Assembly: GCF_003945595.2 (NCBI RefSeq)
Contig: NW_024104532.1
Location: 5,021,501 to 5,085,500, forward strand
Direction: 5' to 3'
DNA length: 64,000 nucleotides
Source of the DNA: Pipra filicauda
Taxonomy: Eukaryota > Chordata > Aves > Passeriformes > Pipridae
Positions 40,871 through 61,945 of this stretch are shown here, in pieces. The stretch's first letter is position 1, and each line of letters begins with the position of its first letter. The notes beneath the pieces are model-generated. The model worked only from the letters and a program-made list of their open reading frames with translations, was not told the origin of the DNA and searched no databases. Both the position numbers and the translations under genes were made by a program.

Positions 40871-41960
40871 GGTGGATTTTAGAGGGTTATTAGTGATTAA
40901 CAAATTTAAGCTGAAGACTACTTGTTAAAACTCTCTCCTATTAAAACATATTTCTGGTAATTATTGGCTAAGAATGTGTCACAGTGCAAACTCCTTACTT
41001 GTATTTTTTGCTCATTAAATATAATTAGTGCAGCTCTTTCAGCACAAGTAATCATTGCTTCAGGAAAAACCTTTTCACCCTTTATCTTTTAGAGGCTGGT
41101 TTACACCAAACCCCAGAGTTTTCATCGTGTTAGATCAACGCTTTAATATGATGCTAATTTACCCTATCAGCAACAGAAGGATAAAATTAAATATCAATTA
41201 ATTAAATTAAAATATATTAATTAAATATAAATCCAAAACTTCACAATTTAAAACAATGTTCCAAGTAGGCACAGTGTAAGAAAGAGTCACAAACCACAGG
41301 TGAACTGGAGGGTTTAATGGTAAATCTCAAACAAACACAACACCCCAGCCACCCAAAAATACAAAAACCTCCTGGAAACACGCAAACAACACTATCAGTA
41401 ACCTCTGTTCCATATAGGACCACCCAGAACATCAAAAAAAAACCCATGAGACAGGAAAAATATCAGTATATCAGTCCATTTTATCTCCTCTTGGGCAATC
41501 TTTGTGCTTCAAGGCTCGTGAAGTTACAAGAATAAAATAGTATTAAGACATCTTCATAAAATCAAGCATTTTTGACTCCCAGCAACTTCCACTGGGTTAA
41601 TTTTTTTATTTGTTCCAAAGCACAGAACAACTTGCTAAAGTTAAAACATGTAAGGTAAGTCCTTTAACTTGTCCTTTAACCTGTTTCCCATATTCAATTT
41701 TTCTGAAATTTTCACCTTAATGGTTCATTTTCTCAAATTTGGACTTTGACCTAATATTTTTTTAATTAAGTAAGGAAGTGCTTATGCCAGCAGTAATGCA
41801 ACACTGGAAAATGAAATTGGAAGATCTCCTTTTTTTTCCCCCAGAAACTCTGGTCACTCCTCTGCCCACAAAATACACAACATCAAACAAACTAAATTCC
41901 CATTTTGATGTAGCTTTTTTGGTTTGCTGTTACTCTTCCCTATAAGAAAAAACAACATTT

Positions 41961-42275
41961 TAAAATGGTTTAGGTTGGAAAAGCCCTCCGAGACCATCCA
42001 GTCCAATCATTCCCAAGGCCAAGGCCAACACTGCCCATGTCCCCAGGTGCCACATGCACATGGCTTTTAAATCCCTCAGGGATGGGGACTCCAGCACTGC
42101 CCTGGGCAACCTGTGCTAGGGCTGGAAAGCCCTTTCCATGATGGAATTTTTTCCTGTATCCAACCTAAACCTCCCCTGGCACAACTTAAGGCCGTTTCCT
42201 CTTGTCCTGCCCCTTGTTCCCTGGGACAACCCGCTCCGCTCCTGCTCCTTTAGGATTTCCTTCTTAACATTTCCT
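41961..42275 (-). mobile_element. CR1 LINE fragment, different subfamily
   Basis: ATGGTTTAGGTTGGAAAAGC, then CCATCCAGTCCAATCATTCC and CTGCCCTGGGCAACCTGTGC, then the CTCTTGTCCTGCCCCTTGTT block. This longer variant differs from the other copies (AAAAGCCCTCCGAGACCATC in place of AAGGGACC) and so belongs to another CR1 subfamily. Confidence 0.8.
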
Positions 42276-44814
42276 TCCTACTCCATTAGTTCCTCTGCAG
42301 ACAAACTGTACAAAGAGAATTGTGGACTCTTATCTCTTCATCCTCCTCGCTTTAATGATTTGTGCACATCAAAGCCTGATTAAAACCATTTAAGCACTTC
42401 CATCACTGAAATCTCTTTAACGTCTTTTGGAAATTAAATTAAATGCAGAATCAAAAAAACCCTCCATGTCAATGTACAAAGCTGGACAATTATGATCAGA
42501 TTTGAACTTCTACAGTAATGTCAACACAGATGGGGACCCTCATGGAAATACAAAGTATTTTTAAGCATAATTTATATTTAAAATATAGCAGACAACCTAT
42601 AAATACTAAATATTCATTTAAAACCAGACACTTGAAACAGGATTACACTAAGTGAATACTAGGAATTTCAGAGGAAAATGAAGTGAAAAAGTGAATGACT
42701 GTTCAATGGTGTGAGATTTCCACAGGAACCAACTGTTGAGAAAAGTATCTACTATGGAGCAATTTACTTCAGTGAAATCTTAGAATCCAAGCTAAGGACA
42801 ACTGTAAACAATTTTCCCTTCCTCAAGAGTTTAACTTGAGACAAGTTTTTAACTGGTCACTGGTTAGAAACAATATTTTCCCAATGCTTGGTTCCAAAAA
42901 TTAGGAACATACTACTATTTTTCCTTAAAATTGGAAAATGTATGTAAATAAAAGGATGTTTGATCCAACTACAGAGAGACACCAAGTACTTGCCTCCTCT
43001 TCCAGATCCCAAAGCGACACCAAAATCTGGGTACAGAATCATTTTAACACCACATACAGCAAAAATTACAGAGTTTTAAAATCTCTTAGGTTTTTATCCA
43101 ACCTTTGGATCCCCTTTGTTTTGACACATTCTGTGACATTCTTCCCAACCCAGGAGCCACCCCTGGGAGCTTCAGGAGGGGCACAATCATTCCAGGGCTC
43201 ATTTCTGCCTTTCCATGAAGAACCCACTAAACTGAAAAGCTGGGGAAAGTCTACAGTCCAAAGACAAATAACTTAAAGCTGCTCTTGGAAACTGCAGATA
43301 ATGAGGGAACATCAATCCTTTAAAAACAAACACACTGAAGAGAATCACACCATTATCCTGCCTCTTGTCTCCTACCTCTAGTTTTTATGTTCCCAGTGTA
43401 GTACTGGGAATAAATAGTGAAAAACTGCTGTGGGGCTGTAGAGGAGCACACGTATCCACAGGGAGAGATTTGGAAAAATAAAACAGTCTCTCCTGGAAAA
43501 CATGATCACTACAGGATTATAACATTAGTTCAAGTACACTCCATATTTGTTTAATTATAAAACATGAAAGCAGCATGTTCAAGTGATTTATCAATAAATG
43601 TTATGACATGAATAAAAACTAAGATGAACTATTAAAAAAAAAAAAAACAACCAATAAAAAGGGGCTCTAAGTTGCATCGTGAGGGGTTGTTTTCCATAGA
43701 AAGGAGTGTTGGAAAATTTCTCTTAATGAGCTGTTAACAGAAGAAAATTAGTTCAAGACTTCAGGGCAAGAACTTCCCTTATTCTATGTTTGCAAAGTAC
43801 AAGAGCACAAGATTTTTTTTTTTTCCTGCTGGTACCTGGTGCTAGTGGCAGTTCATAACCTGGGTTTTACATTCATCAGCAAGAATTAATGAACCAAGTA
43901 AGAATAAGAGACAGAACAACCTGAAGAATACAAACACTTGGGCAGAAAAGACAGAGCACTGCGCTAGGGGAAAGAGAGGCTTGAAAACACCAAGCTGGAG
44001 AAGGAAACTTGGGAAGTGGTAAGAATCCGAGAGCCTGGAGAGGTGGCAGACACCAAATCAGACACGAGTGCATGAGGGAAACATGCTCAGAGCTCCGGGG
44101 AACATGGAATTTTGGCCAGCACATCCAAGGCTGGCACAGCCCCAGCGCAGGAAGCCCCGGCGGTGCCACGCTGAGCTCTGTGCTGTGCTCGGCAGGGACC
44201 ACGGCCTGGGGTCACTGCAGAGAGCACCAGCTTACCCAAAATGGGAAGTGTTAATTCAGCTGGAATATGTACATCTAGTTCAAGGACCTAAGGAAAGAAT
44301 AAACGTGGATTCCCGCAGGAGAAAGCTCCACAGCCAGAACAGCACAGCTTTAACCGTTCAGGGTGACTACGCTCACGAGAAAAGCTCCGTGACAGGAAGG
44401 AGCAGGAGCCTGTGCAGTTGAATTTCCTAAGCAGTGACAGAAGCCCTGTCATTTCACAACCTGGAGAACATCTCCTTAGTCATTAGTGACTGCAGAGAAG
44501 GAATGATCCTGCAAGAGAAGAATAACTGCCAGAGAAGTTCTTTCATCTCGAGCTTTGCAATTCTATGAACTTGATTCCTTATTTTCTTACTTTAACACAG
44601 TTAGCAAGAGATTTTACATACATCTAACTCTGCTCTATCTAAATGTAATCTGTTAAACTTTCCTGACTTGTTTCCAGACACTCCCTCTTCATCCTAGGCC
44701 TCTCCATCTCCCAGCTCGGGGTGTTCTGCTCTCACAGATGACACCAACATCGCCTCGTCCTTGGTACAAACTCAGACAGACACAGAAATCAAGTGACAAG
44801 GAACACAGGTGGTC

Positions 44815-44985
44815 TCACAGAATGGTCTGGGTCAGAAGGGACCTTCAAGATCACCCAGTTCCACCCCCCTGCCACGGGCAGGAACACCTTCCACAGCTTC
44901 TCTGGGCAACCTGTGCCAGGGCCTCACTACCGTCACGGGGAAGAATTTCTTGTTAATCTCTGATCTAAACTCAAATTCAGATATC
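44815..44985 (-). mobile_element. CR1 LINE 3'-end fragment with internal deletion
   Basis: CACAGAATGGTCTGGGTCAG and the GCCACGGGCAGGAACACCTT block are joined directly to AGCTTCTCTGGGCAACCTGT. The middle segment present in the copy at 20785 is missing. Reverse orientation, in AFF4 intron 1. Confidence 0.8.
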
Positions 44986-46244
44986 TGATCTCCAGTTTAG
45001 TTATTTCTTAGCCTCTGCTGAAGGTAACTGTGAGCCTGTAGTAATGTGATGGAAAGGAAATACGCCTGTAGAACAAACCACATGTGAGTAACAAACTGAA
45101 ATTATGTGGCTGAGAACAATTATTGCCACAGAAAAGAGACCTCAGAGTCACCAAAATCTCCAGACTTTTCTTACATCCTCACACAAGCAGACCCCAAACA
45201 CGACACGCCAACAAACAACTCCCAGCTCTACACACATGTTGCTGCAGCCTCTTGGAAGCTGCTCATATTCTCTCCACGTGCCCACGAAAGGCCAAATCTC
45301 CCTATGGGAGAGGTGCTGCTTTCGTGTCTCAGCTCTCAAGATTCAACTCTTAATATATCCACCCTCAACACTTAAATTTCTCTTGATCTGGAGCAAAGAA
45401 TAAGAGCAGCAATGATTATAAAATTCACTAACCAAGAGGATGAGCAGGAAGGAAGGGAGGCACCAGAAACAGTCACAGGCAGTTGTGTCACCTCTTATAG
45501 AATATGAAAATGAACATATGAGAGGGGACACCATGACAGCAGTTTCACCATCACCTCATCACAGGTGCTTAGAAGATGCTGAGAGCTGCTCTCTCAGTCA
45601 GTAAGGGCACAAGTCACATCTGCCCTTAGTCACCTCTGACATCCAGGAGCACCCACGGTGGAAAATGACGTGTGGCAGAATGTCCCTGCCAGCAGCTACA
45701 GAAGGAAGGAGGAAGTGGTGTGCACATGCCAACTTATCACAGACCACCTGGAACCTCAGGACAGATTTCTGCTGCAGCTATTTATCTCCAAACCCCCCAA
45801 AACTGTGAACTCTATGGCTTGTGTAGATAAAAACATATGGCATCTTCTCATTAAAGTGATGGGTAATAATCACGCAAAAGCATCTGCACATTCCAGCTTC
45901 CTCAAAAGACATCCTCAAAGTCCAAGTAATATTTTACTGGGGTTTTATCATGTTTTATCAAGTTCAGATAGTTAGAACTGGGAAGAATGCAAAACGTACA
46001 AATTACTTTGTTTGGGTTTCTGTGTGGCATCTTGCACAAAACCTCACCCCAGGGGCTCAGTCTCACTCTCTCAATATTTGAGACAAGGAGAAAAGTCATA
46101 AAACTTTTATGATGTTTAAAGGAAGTATCAGGGACCTGAGAAAGTTTTGAGACTAGAGTTGAAATTTGCTCTTTTCTTTCACCACTGTTAAAACTGTACT
46201 GAAGTCACGGGGGCAGATTCAGGTGTTACAGTATCAGAAATATT

Positions 46245-46698
46245 TAAAGTTATTACAGAGTATCCAAAGGAGGGACACAAAGATGGTGAAGGGTCTGGCG
46301 AGGAAGCTGTAGGAGGAGCAGCTGAGGGCACTTGGCTTCTTGGGCTGGAGGACACTGAGGTCAGACCTCACCAGGGTTTGCAGCTTCCTCACTGGGGCAG
46401 TGAAGGCACACCTCCGACCTCTGCTCCGTGTGACCAGTGACAGGACCCAAGGGAGTGGCTGGAGCTGTGTCAGGGCAGGGTTAGGTTGGATATCAGGAAA
46501 AGGTTCTTCCTCCAGAGGGTGGTTGGGCACTGAACAGGCTCCCCAGAGAAATGGTCACGGCCCCAAGGCTGACAGAGTTGGGCAACGCTCTTGGAGACAG
46601 GGTGGGATTGTTGGGGTGTCCTGTGCAGGGCCAAGAGGTGGATTTGATCCCTGTGGGTCCCATCCAACTCGGGATATTCCATGGTTCTATGACTCTAA
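46245..46698 (+). mobile_element. CR1 LINE 3'-end fragment, longest copy
   Basis: About 450 bp in forward orientation, from AGAGTATCCAAAGGAGGGAC through GGTTGGATATCAGGAAAAGG to a terminal CCATGGTTCTATGACTCT. This is the typical CR1 end built on ATTCTATGA-like repeats. It is antisense to AFF4. Open frames inside it are incidental. Confidence 0.82.
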
Positions 46699-48212
46699 CC
46701 GCTGAACAGAGGAGAGTTTGCTCTCGCACAGAGCTGCAAATACACTGTACAGCAGCCAGGAAATGATAAAAACTGATATTTGTACATTAATAAAGGCAAG
46801 ATATTGGTAACATTTTTTGTTCCTCACCAACAACACCTGCCCCAGTCCCAGTCCAACCACTGTGTAACTCCAGTGTGACCCCCCCCTTTGCTGAGACTGT
46901 CTCACACCTCCCACAACAGCAGCCCAGGAAGTTTAATCACATTTCCCTCATTAGAGAAGACAACAAAATCACAAATCCAGTGCACAAACACTCCCAAAAA
47001 GCACTTCACTAGACCTCGTTCTGCAGTAACACCCCCAGGCTGCAAATCCCCTGTGCCAGGGACCTGGGAGAATTCAGGAGTTTTAAAGGAATGTCAACTG
47101 GAAATAGACCCAAGAAAAGTTCAGCAGCTGGGAGGGAGCAGGCAATAAGGTGACAAATAAATGCACACACTGGAGCAGAACAAGTTCATTTTAGAGAGTG
47201 ATGTTGAGAAAGGGCCTGCTCAGTCCCACAGGGACAGGTGGGGGGTCTGATGCCATCACTGGAAACAGGGGAATGTTTAAAGCCACCAAGTCTTCCAAAG
47301 AAAATGACCAAAAAAGGCTGTAATAAGGCAAGGAGATGGGATGGTCGTACGGGGTTTCCCACACCTGTCCCTTTCCAGGCTGCCTTTCCATTGTACATCA
47401 ATTTCCCAGGCTGTACATGAGGTATGGGTACAAACACTCAGTAGTCCCCCAAAATTAAGTTATTTACTTGCTCATGTCAAGAAGAGAATCGAAGTCAGAG
47501 CACCGAAAGCACCAACACCTAGGTTACACGTTTCAACACTTTCTTGCTTTGTTTTGTTCACTGGAAAAGGGAAAAGAGTCAGTCCAGGCTCAAGGGATGT
47601 CAAGTGACTGCTCTTCTATCACCAAGTACAACACAACCCCCACCAGGGACGAGGCTTTACATAACAACCCTCCACTCACCCGCTCACGGGATGCGATTGT
47701 GTCCATAACCCCGAGTCTCCCCTGCCCCGACCTTCGGCAGCACCTGCCCGGACGCACCTCCCGTGACCGCGGCAGCCCCCAGACACCCCCCAGAACCCCT
47801 CCAGCCTCTCCCGGTCCCGCCCGCTCCATCCACGGGCCCCGAACCGCGGAGAGCAAAGGGGAAGGAACAAAGCCCTGACGTCAATTACCGGAACAGGCTC
47901 AGACCCATCACTGGGCCGGGAGCGCAGCGGCCCCGCCGCAGCGGGACCCCCCGAGCCCCCGTTCCAGGGGTACCCCGGGCTGCGCCCCGCGGGGAAGGGC
48001 ACGACGGAACCCCCTCGACTCCCCGGGGTGTCACCGCGGGGCTCGAGCGCGGGGAAACCCGCGGCTCCCGGCGGGAGATGCGCCGCGGAGCGGCTGCTCC
48101 CACCCCCGGTCCCGCCGGTCCCGCCGGGGGGATCCCGGGAGCGCCTGGGGCTGCGCGGGGCGGGGGCGGCGCTGCCCCGGGGCGGCGGGAGGCCCGGCCC
48201 GGCCGCGCTCAC

Positions 48213-48420
48213 CTGCGCGGGCCGCTCCGCTAGGCCCGGACCATCTCCTGGCTGCCGCCACCGGCGAACGAAGAGGCCCGAGGAGCCGCCGGCGAATCCC
48301 GGAGCGCCTGGGGCGGGCCCGGCCCGGCGGGGGGGGGCGGCTCACAGCCGGGCGGCGGCTCCGCAGGGGTCCCGGCGGTCCATGGCGGGCCGGGGCCGTG
48401 CTGGCGGCTCGCAGGGGTCG
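48213..48420 (-). other. AFF4: AFF4 non-coding exon 1 (5' UTR), 5' end not defined
   Basis: On the minus strand the GC-rich sequence ends in a strong donor, GCGCAG followed by GTGAGC, with the last exon base at 48213. Exon 2 then contributes only CAAC before the AUG, so exon 1 must be entirely untranslated. The transcription start cannot be seen; the upper limit given is a guess inside the CpG island. A short uORF lies within it at 48230-48244. The donor is the best in the island on this strand, but no transcript evidence is available here. Confidence 0.55.
48230..48244 (-). CDS. upstream ORF of four codons (MVRA) in the AFF4 5' UTR
   Basis: ATG GTC CGG GCC TAG lies on the minus strand with a favourable context (G at -3, G at +4). 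If exon 1 is spliced at 48213 to 29992, the uORF stop is about 21 nt upstream of the AFF4 start codon, a spacing expected to limit reinitiation. The sequence is direct; the regulatory role is inference. Confidence 0.4.
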   Translation of the reverse strand: MVRA

Positions 48421-48462
48421 GGCAGGGCCGCGGCGCGGGCGGGGCTTTGCTGGGTCGGGCCT

Positions 48463-48492
48463 GGTCCCGGTCCCGATCCCGATCCCGGTCCC
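48463..48492. repeat. tandem hexamer GGTCCC/GATCCC in the AFF4 promoter
   Basis: Five consecutive hexamers read GGTCCC GGTCCC GATCCC GATCCC GGTCCC on the plus strand, inside the CpG island. Confidence 0.7.
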
Positions 48493-48794
48493 GCCTGGCG
48501 CTTCCCGGCGGCCCCCGCGCGCCGCCGCCGCCCCGATCACGTGACACGCGGGGGACCCCACGTGACCTCGGCGGAGCGCGCGCGTAGGAAGGCGGGGCCT
48601 CCTGCACGGCCACGCCCCCTCGCGCGCCGGAGGCGGGAGGGTCACGTGGCGCAGCGCGCGCGCGCGGGGAGCGCTCCCGCATGTGCTGGCGCCCCCTGGC
48701 GGCGGTCGGAGGGACCGCGGGACCCCCGTGACCGTCCCGGGAACCCCCCGGGACTGGGCGGGATATCGGGAATCAATTCTGCCCTGGGAGGCGG

Positions 48795-48985
48795 CTGAGG
48801 CCCTGGCACAGGTTGCCCAGAGAAGCTGTGGATCCCCCATCCCTGGAAGTGTTCAAGGCCAGGTTGGACGGGACTTGGAGCAACCTGGGATAGTGGAAGG
48901 TGTCCCTGCCCACGGCAGGGGGTTGGTCTTAATGACCTTAAAAGGTCCCTCTCAACCCAATACATTCTGGGATTCTCTGATATTC
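48795..48985 (+). mobile_element. CR1 LINE 3'-end fragment beside the AFF4 CpG island
   Basis: GAGGCCCTGGCACAGGTTGC, CATCCCTGGAAGTGTTCAAG and GGTGTCCCTGCCCACGGCAG, ending in ATTCTGGGATTCTCTGAT. Forward orientation, starting within about 100 bp of the edge of the AFF4 CpG island and upstream of the gene. Confidence 0.85.
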
Positions 48986-50090
48986 TGGTGTATACACACA
49001 TCTAGATTAACAAACAAGGCTGTGATGATCCACCTCACACAGAAGCCACATTTCAGTGTCAGTTAAAGGCACAGCTTGGACAAATACCTATTTATAAAGC
49101 AAATTAAACCCAGGGGTTAAATCATGTTGAATCATTTCTTTATCAACCAAATCCATTTGATAGTGAAACTCCTATTTATTAAGGACTCTTCCCTAAGAAA
49201 ATAAATCAAGCCACTAATCCACATGAAACTGTATAATGCACTTTTCCTTGTGAGCACCCAAAACCTGTTTCTGAGTAGCAGATGTTTGGTTTAATAAAGC
49301 CCTGGATTCAAAGATTGGGTTGTCTCCCCTTCTCCTGCTCTGCCCTCCGTTCCCAGTGTTTCTCCTTGAAAGGTGATGCCTTTTCCCGAGGCTGTTTTCC
49401 TGCCAGGCTGCATCAATTGCTCCTCTCCAATGAGCAATGGCAGCTTTGCCTGGAATTGCAGGGATTAAAAGGGCTGTTCAGAGCTGTGCAGGGCCTGTAA
49501 CTGCTGAGTTAATGCAGTAATTTCTAGTTAGCAGGGGTTTAATAAAATTAATGATCTTTTGCAGCTTTGGGAGACAGTCCTGAAAGAAGTACCTTTCCCT
49601 TGTTAAAAAAAATTGAATCAAAGCATCCAGCAGGAGATCAGGAAACAATCTAGTGGCACATGAACCACAGTAAGGCTCTGGCCAGGCTGGGGGAGTTTAC
49701 TCTGTAAAATAAGAACAGGTAGAGAGAAAGCAAACAGAAAGGGCAAGTTAAAAAAAATATTGTATATTAAACATTTCTTTAAAAAGACTGAGTAGAGAGA
49801 AGGACTTATGGTTGGACAAGTTACTGGGGAGCAGTGCTACCCTTCTGAGGCAATGCAAAAGCAGCTTCAGATGAAACCATCTGCACACAAACACCACAAA
49901 TACTTTATATATTTGCAGTAATCATCAACTTAGCAACTACTGTTTAATAATTTATTAACTTTTCCCATTAAATGGTACATTCACTCAACAAGACTTAAAC
50001 AATTTTCTGGTAGTTTTATTTACAGTCTGCAGCTTGTTCTGTAAAACACAGGAGTGGTCACAGAGACACACAACGTACGTGTTTCCAAAC
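48986..50090. other. spacer between the AFF4 promoter and the ZCCHC10 3' end
   Basis: About 1.1 kb of AT-rich sequence with no recognisable gene or repeat. Head-to-tail arrangement places the end of ZCCHC10 about 1.4-1.7 kb upstream of the AFF4 start region. Confidence 0.6.
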
Positions 50091-51531
50091 ATTTAAATAA
50101 GTACAGTTTATTCCAAAGTAATTGTACACACTACTTTTCCCCATAAAAATATAAAAAATAGTTTAGTTACTATATTTTACCTAAACCAAGATATTTAAGA
50201 ATTCTTCCACATGTGATGCCCCCTCCCCAGTAAGAGCACTCCAACAATAACAAATTTAGGAGACTGCATCACAAAATAAAATACTAATACCAACTGCTTC
50301 AATCCACCAGAAAAAACAAGTAACTCCCAATCTGCAACCAATCCTTGTTCTGCAGTGTGTTTGGATTCTGCTTCTGTTAGTTTTGTGGGGTTTTTGCACT
50401 ACTTTGCTTCTCCCGTGGCAGTTCTCAGACATGTACAAAGTGTTACAGACAAAGAGTGATTGATTCTACTGCAGACTGTAATTCACCATGTGCCCAACAG
50501 CATGGCCTGGTGATCCTGCATTACACACATTTCTCGGAAAAAATATCAAAAGGGGAACACTTTCCTTTGGGAACTTAATTTCTTTTCTGCTTTTCTTACT
50601 GAGCATCCAGTGAAACAGCCTTTTCCCCCATCTCCTTGAAAACAGTGCCCAGTTTTGTTACTATTTCTCTGGTTTACTGACCATATTCTGTATGAGAAGC
50701 TGATGGAGTCCTGAAAAACACCCACTCTCAAGCCCTTGTCTCACTGGGATACGTTTAATTTACAAAAAAAGGCACAAGGATGAAACTCCAAAGCAGCACC
50801 AGCTCTAATTCACTGCACTGCTGCTTTCTGACAGACTCTGTGTCTCAGAAAACACTACAAATACATGAGCCAAGGACACAGGGAGTGGAAAGCCCAAAGC
50901 CTCTGGGCAGGACAAGCACTACATTGATCAGTAACAACTCAACACTAGTTAAATTGGATGCTGCAGTTAAGACTTGACCTGGAAGCATCAGGAAAAGCCA
51001 TCAGAACACAAGCTCAGCAGCACAGAATCCATTTGTCACCAGCGAGATGGAAGGCCCTGTGTGTGACACATTGTGCATTCAGGTTCAACAATGCCAGAGC
51101 TCCACAGCAGCACTGTAAAACTTCTGCTTTTAACAGTTTAGAGGATTTTCTCAATGGAACTGAAGCTGTCATTAAGAGAGGAACAGCACATGATGCACAG
51201 CATAATCTGCAATAAAAAGCTCTTGCTTTCTAGCATGTAAACATCCAGGTTACTGGACCTTAGCTCATATAAACAAATCTGATGATAGATTTTTTTTTTT
51301 TTAGAACTAAAAAAGTAAAGTCTTCCATAAAAGGATAAACCACAAAAATACTCTTTCAGTAAGTCTCACGTGCCCTTTGATACCTCCCATGTGGTATGAA
51401 CAACTATGCAAAAAACACTTAAGAAAGTTTTAGCAGTAGAAATGTTGACCATTGAACTGTTTGGCAACTGTGTGCTCCAGACACCTCTGAGTGGTGTCAC
51501 TCCCTCCACACCAGTCCTGCCCCACTCCAGG
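50090..51531 (-). other. ZCCHC10: ZCCHC10 3' UTR
   Basis: About 1.4 kb of non-coding sequence after the ZCCHC10 stop, up to the first clear AATAAA (minus) at 50107-50112. The end is estimated about 15-20 nt beyond that signal; a second signal near 50015-50020 could extend it slightly. Confidence 0.6.
50107..50112 (-). terminator. poly(A) signal of ZCCHC10
   Basis: Canonical AATAAA on the minus strand about 1.4 kb after the stop codon, in an AT-rich context. Confidence 0.55.
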
Positions 51532-61731
<10,200 letters not shown>

Positions 61732-61945
61732 CTTAGCGCCCGGGCCGGAAGTGAGCGCGCCGCGAGGTGTGCCGGGAAGTGTGGCGGGCGCGGTGCGTGC
61801 CGGGACAGGCCGCTGGCCACCGCCCGCTGGGGAAGCAGCGGCCGCCATAGAGAGCAGGTCCTCCGGCGGCCAGAGCGGCTGCGCCCGCGGGACTGCGCTC
61901 CCCAGCGCCCCCTGCCGCGCCCGCGCTGTCATTGCATCTGTGTTC

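Larger units (their letters stand above)
47640..48720. promoter_or_regulatory. CpG island and promoter of AFF4
   Basis: This kilobase is very GC-rich and full of CpG, in sharp contrast to the AT-rich flanks. It contains the AFF4 exon 1 donor. Visible motifs are three CACGTG E-boxes (48538, 48559, 48643), a perfect palindromic CRE TGACGTCA (47876-47883), GC boxes, and a tandem hexamer at about 48463-48492. Long open frames on both strands here come from the scarcity of AT-rich stop codons and are not genes. No TATA box is evident, as is usual for a housekeeping promoter. Confidence 0.85.

Noticed and set aside
40647..40928. 93-codon Lys-rich frame
   Set aside because: Produced by the A-rich low-complexity tract.
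46340..46766. 121-codon frame and others near 46.5 kb
   Set aside because: They lie inside the CR1 3' end, which is non-coding.
47676..48233. Open frames of 178 codons (minus) and 156 codons (plus)
   Set aside because: Same compositional effect in the CpG island; no domain or start context of note.
48028..48840. Long open frames on both strands (256 and 269 codons) in the AFF4 CpG island
   Set aside because: GC-rich sequence has few stop codons. The products are Pro/Arg/Gly/Ala-rich with no family resemblance and they overlap each other on opposite strands.
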